NCBI GenBank assembly: GCA_009731375.1
Contig: BJOX01000040.1
Location: forward strand, 308,358-372,357
From: Paulinella micropora
Taxonomy: Eukaryota; Cercozoa; Imbricatea; Euglyphida
Length of the DNA stretch: 64,000 nucleotides
Direction: 5' to 3'
A program made the position numbers and the translations under genes. How positions within the stretch are numbered: position 1 is the first letter of the stretch; the number at the start of each line of letters is the position of its first letter. This document shows positions 17,060 through 27,240 of this stretch, in pieces. A model generated the notes under the pieces. That model was not told the DNA's origin. It was given only the letters and a program-made list of their open reading frames with translations, and made no database searches.

Positions 17060-18290
17060 CTCGCCCGCGGGGGGTTGGGTCGCGAGAGTGCATGCCTCTG
17101 CGATCTCCCAGGCAGTCTGTCCCTGGAACGTGTCGGGTACGATTTCGTATGCCGAGAAGGTTTGACCCCCCTCCCAGCCCGCTTTCCGTCAGGTCGATCA
17201 GGGTTTGGGGTTCGCACTAGTTTGCACGGAAGAAGCCGGGGCATGACATCCTTGCTAGCAGCTAGAGCTACCAGCCCGCTGCCGCGGGCTGGGAGGGGGG
17301 GCGCGGGGGGCATGCCCCCCGCGAATAGAGCTACGAAAGTCCCTGGCTTGAACTCCTGCGCGTAGACCTCTGAAAGGGTATGTTTGCTGAGAAGTTTGAG
17401 CCAGAGGTACAAGCGCGAGAAGTCCTTGGACAGGCACTCAGTCCAGCAAGGTTGTCCAGGAAGGTTGCAAAGTGGGGAACGTGGCAGCAAAGGTAAAGAG
17501 AGCTGTCCGGTCCTTGCGCTTTTCCTGCGCCAGCACGGGGTTGTGTGTTGCAAGAGCGCGTTCTTCCTCATTGCAGACTCCGCTATGAAGACGCTTGGCT
17601 TCCTGAACAATCTCATCCCAGCTAGGCGGCGGTGGCTCTATTTCAGGATGAGGCTGCACAGACAGATCTGCCTCCTGCTCCTGGGTGCCCTCTTGTTCGT
17701 CGGAGTCTTGATCCTCCGCCATTCGGCGGGAAGTGTAGGCTGTCATTACGGCCTCCTCGACCTGTACGCGGCTTTCCAGGCGTTCCTGGCGGCTCGCCCG
17801 CTGCTCTTGAGTTTGAAGTTTGCTCTCGGCGCGCGCCGCCGCGTGCGCTGCGCGCAGGGCCTTGTTCTCGGTGCGCGAGAGTGCTCGCTCCTGGTCGTTG
17901 TAGTCGCGGAGGTAGTCATGTCTTTGTGCGTGGGGTGGGAGTCGGATGNNNNNNNNNNTAACAGGAAATGAACCACCGCTTCTGTCTTGCCGCACCCCAT
18001 CCTTGCCCTGAGAAAGACGAGGCAGGCCTTCTTCCGGAGTGTGAGAGCTTGCGCACCCACCGGTCCGCGTATTTATGTTCATTTTGTGGTAGAGCTGCCC
18101 CCCTCATAGAATTACTGAGAGACAGCACCAAAATACTCTAGGTGTGTCGTGCAGCGATGGCTGGTAGTTCTGGCGGGCGGCAGAGCGTGCGCACCGCAGC
18201 CAGTCGAGCTCGCCGTCTTCGGCCAGCCTGCAGCGCTTTGCGCTTGTGCAGGAGGGAGGCAACGTGCTGCATCATTCCGTCTGATACACT
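17060..18290 (-). pseudogene. Decayed primase-helicase copy C
   Basis: From right to left this keeps: the linker before the helicase (RTLCRPPELPAIAARHT); the pre-motif-I sequence (EHKYADRWVRKL) and frame-shifted remains of motif I, interrupted at the 10-base gap 17949-17958; then a well-preserved C-terminal region (HDYLRDYNDQERALSRTE, VQVEEAVMTAYTSRRMAED, KDRTALFTFAATFPTLQPS). It ends in a scrambled tail. The compound palindromic element at 17271-17320 sits in the tail and replaces about 100 residues present in the full copy. The gap probably joins non-adjacent pieces. Confidence 0.75.
17271..17320. repeat. Compound palindromic element, inverted copy
   Basis: CCAGCCCGC...GCGGGCTGG at 17271-17292 followed by GGGGGGCATGCCCCCC at 17305-17320, the reverse order of the copies at 8363 and 13518. 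It is read in frame on the minus strand as a Gly/Pro/Arg-rich peptide. Confidence 0.85.
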
Positions 18291-18717
18291 GGGGGGGGGG
18301 GGGCGGNNNNNNNNNNCGCCCCTTTTTTCTGGCACTGGTGCGTGATTCGGCCGAAAAAGGCAGTAGTGCGGGTAAAAAAGGCAGTAGTGCGGGTCAAAAA
18401 GGCAGTACCTCCGCGCGGCCCCCGGTGTGAGCTTGGGGGGGGATCACATACACAGCTTATAAGGGTTTCCGATGTTTTGGGTGGAGCGATCCCCGCCCCT
18501 TTTTTCTGGCACTGGTGCGTGATTCGGCCGAAAAAGGCAGTAGTGCGGGGTAAAAAAAGCAGCATCCGTGGGAGGGAAAGACTAGGAAAAGTGCCGAACC
18601 AGGACACACGAAACTCGACCATGGCGGCGACAAAAGATTTTAATGAGAGACTGTTTTTTAATGTACCTCGACCTGACAGGAATGAATATTTTTGGGCTTT
18701 TCCTGCGAGCCTTTCTT
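18291..18717. other. Intergenic duplication and primase-helicase 3' flank
   Basis: A segment of about 60 bases containing CTGGCACTGGTGCGTGATTC and GGCAGTAGTGCGG occurs at about 18317-18380 and 18496-18555. G run and gap are at 18292-18316. From 18615 the TTTTAATGAGAGACTG flank precedes the stop of the full-length gene. Confidence 0.65.
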
Positions 18718-21474
18718 TTAGCGCGTGTAATCGCCCACAGGGGGCTGGGTCGCGAGGGTGCAAGCCTCTGCTATCTCAAAGGCTGTCTGCCCTTGAAACG
18801 TGTCGGGTGCGATTTCGTACGCAGAGAAAGTTTTATTTCCTTTTCTAAAATTCCCGTCGGGTCTAGCTGGATTTTTGGTTCGCACTAGTTTGCATGGAAG
18901 TAGCAGCGGCAGGATATCTTTGCTAGCAGAGAGGGCTGCCTGCAGAGACAGCACCTTGCTTTCGTCTTCGAGGACTGCTAGCACGTGTGGGCTTGGGTGC
19001 CACTTTTCCCGCGCTACGCGACAGCCTGCGCGGAGTGCGCGCAGGGACTGAGTGAGCTGCTTGCCGTCGATTTCCCAGGTTTCGAATTGCAGAACCAGGT
19101 GGTCTTTGTGGAGGCTGCACTTGAGGGCGTTTAGGAAGGAGGCTACTGCTGCTAGGGCGGGAAGCTTGACTTTTTGGCTATCAAATAGGGACACGAAATT
19201 CCCTGGCTTAAACTCCTGTGCATAGATATCAGCTAGGGTGTAATCACAAAGCAGCTTAAACCATGTGTACCGGCGCGAGAAATCCTTGGCAAGGCACTCG
19301 CTGACAGTCGCCCAGGAAGGTTGTAGGGTAGGGAAGGTAGCAGCAAAGGTGAAGAGGGCAGTTCGGTCTTTGCGCTTTTCCTGTGCCAGCGTGGGTTTAT
19401 GGGCGACCAGCGCGCGTTCTTCCTCGTTGAGGACTCCGCTCTGAAGGCGTTTGGCTTCCTGCACAATCTCGCCCCAGCTAGGCGGCGCCCCAGCTTCTGG
19501 AAGCTGAGGCTCCGCAGACTCCCCCTCTTCCTCCTGGCCGCCCTCTTGCTCGGAGTCTTGTTCTTCCGCTCTTCGGCGGGACGCGTAGGCTGCTATCACC
19601 GCCTCCTCAACCTGTGCGCGGCTTGCCATACGTTCCCGGCGGCTCTCTCGCTGCTCCCGAGTCTGCCCCTTTGCCTCGGCGCGTGCGGCCGAATGCGCTG
19701 CGCGCAGCGCCTTTTTTCGTCGCGGGAAAGGGTGCGCTCCTGGTCGTTTCCGGCGCGGAGGTAGTCATGCCTTTGTGAGACGGGGGGGAGCCGGATGGAG
19801 CTGTAGTCTACCTGGGCGATGTCATGACCCATCTCGCGCAGGTACCAGAAGAGCTCGCGGAGGGCACGTCGGCGCGCGAACGCGTACTGGAGTGTGTTGT
19901 AGGACGCGCATTGCGCCACCCAGGGGTCCGAGACCGCCCAGTGCATGCTCCCGTCCTCGCCCTGGACGTGCACTAAAGGAGAGCAGCTGCTGTCCACGCC
20001 GTATTGGCTCTCTACGTAAACTGTGTGGCTCTCCTCTCGGTCGAGCGACTTCCGCACCTGGGCGAGCGTGTCAGGCCCCCGCCCATGATCGGCACGCGGC
20101 TGGGCGACGTACAGGTGCCACTGCGCCTGCCTGAGCTGCCGCACGCGCCCAGCCATCTGCATGTAGTGCAGCAAAGGGATGTAGGGGTTGTTTAGGAGGC
20201 TAAACATGACGTCGAAATGGTCGCACGAAATATCCACTCCGCAGGTAAGCACGCTGGTCCACATCACCAGGTCATAACGTTGCCACTCGTTTACGAGCTG
20301 TTCGTTGCTGCAGGCAAAGTCTGACATGCGCGGGCTGCCCTGATAATAAAACAGAATGCGTATGCCCGGGAACTTGGCCTCCAGAAAGCGCTTAAGCGCC
20401 GATCCCTGGCTTTTGCTGCCCAATGGCAGCGCCACGCGTTGACCTCGGGCTAGCGCTAGCATAAGAGCCCGCTTGAAGCTGGTGTGGCGGCGGTGCAAGA
20501 AGCAGCGGCGGTACATGTGCGCGGTGTAGGTGCTCCAGTAATGGATCGTGTTCTTAGGCGTTGCTTCGCCCCCGCCGAGTGCCAGCTCGGCGGCAGGCCC
20601 CGTGTTCAGTAGGGTCTGCAGGACCTGAACGCTTTTCTGGCTGAGAAAGGCGTCCATGGCCANNNNNNNNNNAGCGTCCATGGCCAGCACACACTTGCTT
20701 GTTCGTAGCAGGTAAGCAAACATTTGGGCGTTCTTCTGATTGATGTTGCCCTTGCAGAGCCCAGCTGTGACATTGAACAGAGTCGATTCACTTTCGTCTA
20801 ACACTACCAAGTCAAATGGGCATTTGCCCGATAGGTGATGCAGGCTTTCATACTGGTACACACAGAAGTCGGGGTCACCACCCCCTCGCGTTGTGCGCTG
20901 GTCTTGGTAAAACTCGATTGAAAACCCGTGTGTCTCTAGCTCTTGTTGCAGGCGCCGGTAGAGTTGGAGGTCAAAGGCGATTCGGGGCCCGATTACGAGC
21001 ATGCGGAACGAGTCGTTGGCTCCTCGTAATTCGGCCAGCGTTGCCATTTCCTCGTCTGTAAAAATCCCAGCGGGGTTGATCCCCTTGATTGCCAACAGTA
21101 ACTGGATAAACGCCTCCGTCTTGCCACAACCCATCATTGCCCTGAGAAAGACGAGGCGGGCCTTCTTCGGGAGTGCCAGCTTTCGGACCCATCGGTCATT
21201 GTACTTATGTTCATTTTGTGGTAGAGCTGCCCCCACATACAATTGCTCTGCACCAAAATACTCTAGGTGTTCGGGTAGCGTGCGGAGCAGACGGTAGCCA
21301 CCCGCCCCGCGCAGCTCGGCGTCTGCTATCTGCTGCGCCCTGGCGATGGTAGGTAGGTCTGGCGCGCGGCAGAGCGTGCGCCCCGCAGCCCGTCGCGCGC
21401 AGCGACGACGCCCGCCACGCCAGGGGCGGGCAGAGGCGCCGCGCGCCCTAGACGATGCAGAGCTGCTGCTGCTG

Positions 21475-21521
<47 letters not shown>

Positions 21522-23723
21522 ACTGCTGCTGCCGCTCATGCTGCTGTTGTGTTCAGTCTCGTCGCCAGCGTCTTCGGCCAGACGCCGGCGCTTGTGCGGG
21601 GGGCTGCGAGCAGGCTCCCCCACGGCAGTAGGCTCCCCCGCGGTGGCGGACTGGCCCTTTTTGCGCTCTGTGCACAAGGAACAGACCTGCAGCCACCACG
21701 CCTGTAGATCCATCACGATGCGGAGCTGGCCGCCCGTGCCCTCCCCGGGGCAATCTGGGCAGGGTACTAAGAATTCGTCCGTGCGGTGGTATCGCACAGA
21801 CGGTGCGGCGCGGCCCTTGGCTTTGTTTTCTTGCTTTTCGTCGTCGTCATTCGGGTTGTCCCCGTCTTCTTTGTCGGAGGAGGATTCTCCTCCCTCGGAG
21901 GATGGGGGCTCCGAGTTTTCTGCTGTTGCCCCCTGTGCCCGCCGCCGCTTGCCCCTGCGCTGCTTCTGCTCAGTCGGGACCTTGCGCGACCCGGAAACCA
22001 CCACCTGTTGCAACCTCGACGTGACGGCTGCGGGCCAGCCGGCCTCTTCCAAAAAGCTCTGGAGCTCGCTGAAGCTCGAAGAAACCAAGTGGGGCAGGAG
22101 CTCTTGGACGAGCGCACTGCGCTCGGTGTCCGTGAGCTCACGCGCCCCCCCTCCCAGCCTGCTGCCGCGGGCTGGGCCTCTGTCCTCGTTCTTGGCTTCG
22201 ACGAAGATGGGTCGTTCTTCCCATTCGTCTTCGTCGACGTCGCTCGCGGCGTCCTCGACGCGGGGCGCATGCCTTCCCAGGCGGCTGGCCCACGGGGCGG
22301 GGGGAGGTGCAGGCGCAGGCGCACCGGCGGGCGCGCCGGTCCAGGGTTCGAACAGATTCCCCACTAGGGTCGTTTTCGAGCGGTCGTGGGCGGCGCAACA
22401 ACGTGTTCCGTGACAGCCGTAGAAAACATTGCCTCCGGCGCCCAGAAACATGTATGCATTATTGCTCTTGTGATACATGGATGTATCGTTCGCAAGGGTA
22501 GTAATGCCTACCCCGTCCTCTTCCCCGTCGTCCACGGGCTGGTTCTGTTGTCTTGCGTAGCGTCTCTGACGGCGTGCCTCGTTGACGAGGCACAGGCGCC
22601 CGCGCCTGTCGCGTGCCGTGCGCACGATAAAGAAGAGAGACCCCGACTTTCTGTCCTGCTCTAAGGACAGGGTGGACGTTCTGTCGCCCCATCCCTTGAG
22701 GATGAGGTCCAGTTTGCTGAGGATGGCGCGTTGGTGGTCGGAGATGACGGCCGGCGGCGGGGCGCGGGCCAGCCCGGCGTCGCGGGCTGGACGCGCGCCG
22801 CCGCGGGCGGTTCGTCGCCCCGCGGCCTGCTGCTGCTGCGGCGGGGAGGGGGGCACGGTGACGGTGGCGGGACCGCGCGGAGAGTGGCTTGGGCAGTGTG
22901 TGAGGAATTCTTCGTAGCTAGGCAGACTCTGAGGGAGAGCCACCACTCCCGCTCGCGTGAGGTCTTGTATCTTCTGAGATCCCGGGATTCGCCAGCAGCG
23001 CCTTTTGGAATAGACGCTGGGGTCGATGATGTTGCCGCTGTTTTTGGTGTGTTTGTAGAGCGGCAAGGAGGCGTCGAAGCGGAGCCTGGAAGCCACGAGA
23101 CTCCCCAGCTCGGGCGTGGCCGCCGGAGTGGGGTTCTGGACCCTGAGCAGCCACTGCTGGACAAAGTCGCCTGCGTCGTGCACCGACTGGAAAATGACGT
23201 TGGGGAAGGCGACGTGGAAGGAGTTTGCGTCTGGGGGGCACGCGCGCCCAAAGTCGTGGCTGTGCATGTCGTCGGCGGGCGAGGTTGCAAGCCCCAGCCC
23301 GGCGAGAGCGAGGCCTACAGCGTCTCGGAGTGCGTGCAGGCGCTGCTGGGACTCTGCGTCGGGCCCGGTCCCCTGCGAATACCATTCTAGGTCCAGGTAG
23401 AGTGCGCACGAGTCGGTGATGATGACAAAGAAGCTGCGCTCCATCTCGTTGAAGCAGCTGTAAATCTCGCGATAAAAGGTTTGGGCGTCGGGGCAGGAGC
23501 CAAACAGGTGGCGCTCGGCTTGCTGGGCCCTGCCCTGCGAGTCGGGACCGGGGGGCAAGTTCAGTTTATAGAAAAAGGTGTGCTGCAGCTCTTTGCCTTT
23601 GGCAAAGCAGGCCTCCCCCGGGAACGAGCCCTTGCCGCTCGATTCGAAGAGTTGGATTGGTTTGGGCAGATTGCGAGTGATTGTGACGACGCGAGGCGGT
23701 CGCCCCGCTCCATGGGCAGACAT
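18718..23723 (-). CDS. Fused herpes UL52-type primase and UL9-type helicase (one frameshift)
   Basis: About 1,660 residues in two overlapping frames. The primase part has DLEW with catalytic D111 and E113, SFHVAFP (168-174), and YSKRRCWRIPGSQK (238-251), the metal, His and nucleotide-binding motifs of archaeo-eukaryotic primases. The UL52-type zinc signature follows (HKSNNAY...CHGTRC), then CPDC...CSLC. A poly-Ser linker (about 720-755) leads to the helicase: motif I MMGCGKTEAF (about 860), motif II VVLDESES (about 970), GVDIS and QMAGRVRQ. The C-terminal 300 residues lie in the -1 frame because the T run at 19712-19717 (plus strand) is one base short compared with decayed copies A and C. The start MSAHGAGRPP at 23723 follows a low-complexity promoter region. 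A 10-base gap at 20663 has overlapping flanks. Role inferred: origin recognition, unwinding and priming. Confidence 0.85.
20650..20686. other. 10-base gap with overlapping contig ends
   Basis: GCGTCCATGGCCA occurs on both sides of the unknown bases 20663-20672. The contigs probably overlap, so the real protein is likely a few residues shorter here. Confidence 0.75.
21464..21545 (-). repeat. Trinucleotide repeats encoding a poly-Ser linker
   Basis: Mixed TGC/TAC triplets on the plus strand encode about 25 serines between primase and helicase parts. Repeat-length change here would not break the frame. Confidence 0.85.
22154..22175. repeat. Palindromic element inside the primase-helicase gene
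   Basis: CCAGCCTGC...GCGGGCTGG, read on the minus strand as GPARGSRLGGG. A second copy lies at 22769-22790 (read as ARDAGLARA). Both keep the frame open and both lie in linkers outside conserved motifs. Confidence 0.75.
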
Positions 23724-23968
23724 GGGGGGGGAAGAGCTGTTCTCTCCCTCACGTTTGCGCGCGTCCGCACCCCTCGCTTCGTGTCGGTACGCCTCGTGGC
23801 AGAAAGCTCACGTCCTTTTTCTGTGGTTTTTTTTGTGCTAGTTATGTATAAGCCGTAAGGCACCCCCCCTCCTTACGTGCGCCTCCCCCTCCCTCCCACG
23901 CCCCCCCCCCCCCCCCCCCCCCCCCCCCCCNNNNNNNNNNNNNNNNNNNNNNNNNNNNNNNNNNNNNN

Positions 23969-24008
<40 letters not shown>

Positions 24009-24099
24009 CCCCCCCCCCCCCCACACAACCTTTCCCCCCACGCCACACACGGCGGCTCCCTTGCGTGTCGCAGGGGACGTTTTCAGAAAAGCGAGGAAA
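23724..24099. other. Divergent intergenic region with poly-C, gap, poly-G/poly-C
   Basis: Between the primase-helicase ATG and the plus-strand helicase fragment: C run ending at 23930, gap 23931-23968, then G run 23969-24004 and C run 24005-24022. A TTATGTATAAGCC sequence near 23842 could be a weak TATA box for the leftward gene. Confidence 0.55.
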
Positions 24100-24781
24100 A
24101 TGAGCAGCGGTGCCAGAGATTCTGTCCCACGCGCGCGCGAGCAGGGGCAAGAGGAGGTGCAAGAGGAGGAGGAGTTGAAGATCCCGTCCTTCACCAGCGG
24201 CAACGATCGCTACGTGAAGCCTTACTTGCTGAGCAAGGCCACACGACTGTCGTTTGTGCGCAGCGCCTGGGGCACGGGGAAGAAGTATGCGCTGGCGAAC
24301 CTGATTTTAGCTCTGCAGGGTGTCGATTGCGAGGCGGTCCGGGCGGCCTACAGCGTCAAGGAGCGGCGGGCGCTGCAGGGGCTGTTTAAAGCGCCCCTGC
24401 GCGTCCTCGTAATCAGCTCGGGGCGGACGGGGAAGGTGATGTATGCCCGCCTACGGAAACACCTGGAGCCCCACCGCGTGCAGGTGGACAAGTGCGGAGC
24501 GGCAACGAGGCGGAGTGACAAGCTTTGCTCAGAGATTAACAATCTGCACCAGCTGCTGGGGGGGGGACGTTGCCCCCTTCCAGCTGGTAGTTTTGAACGA
24601 GAGCGAAGAATTGCTCAGCAGCATGTTTATGGATGAGTGTGTTCGACACCCGCGGTGGGATCAGAACAGGAATGCTTTCGAGCGCGTGCTGCGTGCCTCG
24701 CAGGCGATAATTTGCTGGGACCCCTTTCTTGGCAGAAAGACCGAGGATGTTATAAAAACTCTTCTTTATTTTGAGGGGTGA
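24100..24781 (+). pseudogene. Degenerate UL9-type helicase fragment
   Basis: Starts at the ATG at 24100 (MSSGARDSVPRAREQ). It resembles the full-length helicase from just before motif I (RYVKPYLLSKATRLSFVRSA, AWGTGKKYALANL) to motif II (FQLVVLNESEELLSS). The two halves are in different frames; the shift lies in the G run 24558-24566. Motif I has lost its Thr/Ser (GTGKK) and motif II has Asn for Asp (NESE), so it would not bind or split ATP normally. It ends at LLYFEG, before motif III. It is on the opposite strand to the array and more divergent than copies A-C. Confidence 0.7.
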
Positions 24782-24868
24782 GCCCCGCTGATTTTTTGGG
24801 GCGGATTGCTCTGGACGCTAAGGGGTGAGCCCCGCTGATTTTTTGGGGCGGATTGCTCTGGACGCTAA
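24775..24868. repeat. 46-bp tandem duplication at the 3' end of the helicase fragment
   Basis: Two near-perfect units containing GGGGTGAGCCCCGCTGATTT. The stop of the helicase fragment lies in the first unit. Confidence 0.9.
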
Positions 24869-24928
24869 ATTCAGATTGTATTTTAATTTAAAAAACTTTT
24901 TTTCTTTGCACTGTTGCCTGTTTGTTTC

Positions 24929-26401
24929 ATGCCGAAAGAGAAAAAGAAGGCAGTGGACCCGACAGCACGCCAGGACGATAAGGAATGCACCAGGGGCGAA
25001 CTGCTTTCCGCCCTGGACCTCAGCGTTTTGGCCACCATCCCCTGCACTAAAGAGCACACGTTTGTGTTGCAGGGCAAAACGCTGGTGGCAACGCTCGAGG
25101 CCGACGGGTCGCTGCGTGTGCAGTACACGGTACTTTTGGATGACTTGAGCTCGCAAACGCAGCTCGTCCAGGACGCTCGAAGTCACGAACTTGAGAAGCG
25201 TCACCAGGACCTGGCGCTTGCGCAAGAAGACTTACAGCGACTGCAGCTCAAGCTTCGGCAGGACCCTATGGAGGACGAGGACGGGCCTGGGCAGGATTCG
25301 GGCGAGGAGTTGTTGAGGCTGAACCAGATCATTGGTAACCATACCAGACAGATAGCACGCCTGGAACGGCCAGAGCTCGAGGTCCAGTACACGGAAACCG
25401 CTCGGACAGCCAGCTTCCAGCTCCCGCCTGGCCTGATCGTGCGAGTACCTGCGCTGTTCTCACCCGGCGCACTGCTGTGGTGCCCACTGCAGGAGCCCAG
25501 GCTCACCACCCGTTCCCAAACCAAGGTAGCCAAGGTTGGAGACAAGCGCGTGGAGGCGGCTACTGCCACCTACGCCCTGCCCCGAAGTGGCCCCGCCGGT
25601 GCACTCTGCGCCTCCACAGGCGGTGTGCTGTACGTCAACAGGGAAAGCGCCACAGAATATCTTCTGTACAGTTTTGATACAAGCAATGACAAGCAGTGCG
25701 CCGGCGCGGCCTTTGGCTCGATGAGGGGGGTCACTGGTGTGGCCCATTGCAAAGGACGCCTGTACTTGACAGGCCCTACGGTGTGCGGCGTGGTTGTAAT
25801 GTGGGCTCTAGCCCGACAGAGCATGCCCGTGCGAGTCGCGTTCGGAGGGGGGCTGGGCGCGCCTTACGGGCTGTGTGCGTCAGACGACCTCGTCTTTGTG
25901 ACCGACCGCCAACACAACTGTGTGCGGGCCTGGCGCCCCGAAGGCGACGAACGGACATCGGGTGAATGGGTCCAGGAATGGGGCCGAACGGGTGCTGCGC
26001 CCGGAGAGTTCAACAGTCCCGGCGGGCTAGCCTATTGTCAGAGCAAGGCTTGGGTCTTGGTAGCCGACACCCTGAATCACCGAGTGCAGGTCTTCTTTCC
26101 CAACGGGACATTGGTGACGCAGTGGGGGCGGCAGGTGCAAGCCTCGGGCACGTTGAACCAACCGCTGGCAGTGGCGTGCTGTCAGGGCCTGGTCTTTGTG
26201 AGCGACTCGCCTGGTAAACCTCGTATCCAAGCCTTCACGCCCGAGGGCCGCTTGGTTCAGGTCTGCCGGGACGCGGCCTCCGGGCTCCGGACCACTCCCG
26301 CACTGGCGGCGCACGGCGACAGGCTTTTTGTCAGCGGATATGAGGATGGGCGGGTGCACGAGTTTCGCGTCGGTGCAGAAGGGCTTGGCCCCAAAGCTTA
26401 G
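24929..26401 (+). CDS. Coiled-coil plus NHL-repeat beta-propeller protein
   Basis: 490 residues from MPKEKKKAVDPTARQ. Residues about 90-150 form a charged coiled coil (ELEKRHQDLALAQEDLQRLQ and RLNQIIGNHTRQIARLERPE). Residues about 215-490 form a six-bladed NHL propeller: blades are marked by GGVLYVNRESA, GVAHCKGRLYLTGP, YGLCASDDLVFVTDRQHNCV, GLAYCQSKAWVLVADTLNHR with VQVFFPNGTLVTQWGRQ, and AVACCQGLVFVSDSPG. The coiled coil plus NHL order recalls TRIM-NHL proteins without RING or B-box. It probably serves protein or RNA binding. An AATAAA signal lies 27 bases after the stop in a 3' element shared with the gene at 27241. The region before the ATG is AT-rich. Confidence 0.85.
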   Translation: MPKEKKKAVDPTARQDDKECTRGELLSALDLSVLATIPCTKEHTFVLQGKTLVATLEADGSLRVQYTVLLDDLSSQTQLVQDARSHELEKRHQDLALAQEDLQRLQLKLRQDPMEDEDGPGQDSGEELLRLNQIIGNHTRQIARLERPELEVQYTETARTASFQLPPGLIVRVPALFSPGALLWCPLQEPRLTTRSQTKVAKVGDKRVEAATATYALPRSGPAGALCASTGGVLYVNRESATEYLLYSFDTSNDKQCAGAAFGSMRGVTGVAHCKGRLYLTGPTVCGVVVMWALARQSMPVRVAFGGGLGAPYGLCASDDLVFVTDRQHNCVRAWRPEGDERTSGEWVQEWGRTGAAPGEFNSPGGLAYCQSKAWVLVADTLNHRVQVFFPNGTLVTQWGRQVQASGTLNQPLAVACCQGLVFVSDSPGKPRIQAFTPEGRLVQVCRDAASGLRTTPALAAHGDRLFVSGYEDGRVHEFRVGAEGLGPKA

Positions 26402-26403
26402 CT

Positions 26404-26470
26404 TGTGTCGAGAAAGTTATAATTTGTTTAAATAAAACCCGGCATTGTCTTACTTGTCGTGCCACGTCCG
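26404..26470 (+). terminator. 3' element shared with the LRR gene, copy 1
   Basis: TGTGTCGAGAAAGT, an AT-rich stretch with AATAAAA, then CATTGTCTTACTTG and GTGCCACGTCC. The same order occurs after the LRR gene at 28744-28814. It probably includes the polyadenylation signal. Confidence 0.65.
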
Positions 26471-27240
26471 GGGGGGGGGACAAGTTCATAGGAGAGAGAC
26501 GGACCAACACAATTTGCCTTTCAAGAGCAATTGTATGAGAGCACGCCATCTCTGGGAACTGTTAATGGGCAGCGCTGATCTAGAGCCAAGGGCTACCTCC
26601 GCACGCGGACGGAAGAGAGCGCGCGACCCCCCCGTCACTGACTGGTGTGGCGGCAGGAGGGGGGGGGGNNNNNNNNNNAGGGGGGGGGGGGGGGGGTTCT
26701 TACAAATTCCGCGCCACAATGCTGATAGAGGGAGCCTGGTGGACTGCGTGGCTTGCAAAACATTCCTCCGGCAAACCCAAACCGCCGCCGACGCCTTTTA
26801 GCAGAGGTAGCCCTGCCGCGGGACATTGCGCGTTTGGTAACAGAGTATGTCCCGTCGAGGGCAAGCGGTTGCGTCGCAGCTTGTGGGGCGGGACCCTTTG
26901 CTTGTTTGACTTGCCCTGCACAACACCCTGATTGATTGTACACTTGCTTGTCTGACACTCAAGAAAGAAAAAAGAAACAGAACAAAAAAAAAATGGGGGG
27001 GGGGAGGTACCCCCCACGCACGCGCGCAAAAAAAAGCTGTGGCCACGTGACCGGGGGAAGAAGAAGAAAGAGGGCGGGAGTTACGCACAATTTATCATAA
27101 GCACAAACAACCACAAAAAACAAAAACCGGCGCACAGCCTTTTGCCGCGGGAATATATACGGAGGAGTCGAACAAGAAAAAAAAAGCTTCATCGAGGCCC
27201 TGCTAGAAGTTGACGACAGGAAAGATTTGGAGAAAAAAGA
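26471..27240. other. Intergenic region with a possible F-box-like remnant
   Basis: G runs surround the gap 26669-26678. In the plus frame at 26753-26935, without an ATG, LLAEVALPRDIARLVTEYVP resembles the N-terminal F-box-like part of the next gene (DLPKELSGQLISDYLAP), so this may be a broken relative. The right part is A-rich and G-rich and carries the TATA box of the gene at 27241. Confidence 0.5.
27150..27161 (+). promoter_or_regulatory. TATA box of the LRR gene
   Basis: GGAATATATACG at 27150-27161, about 80 bases before the ATG at 27241, the same spacing as for the two-TM genes at 9.4 and 12.5 kb. Confidence 0.5.

Noticed and set aside
16720-18560. GGCAGTAGTG repeats as a minus-strand Thr/Arg/Phe repeat protein
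   Set aside because: Unit length varies, frames break at each cluster, and the repeats lie in the 3' flanks of decayed genes.
21346-22413. Plus-strand open frame of 355 codons with poly-Leu
   Set aside because: It is antisense to the primase-helicase, whose motifs are clear. The poly-Leu is the complement of the poly-Ser repeat.
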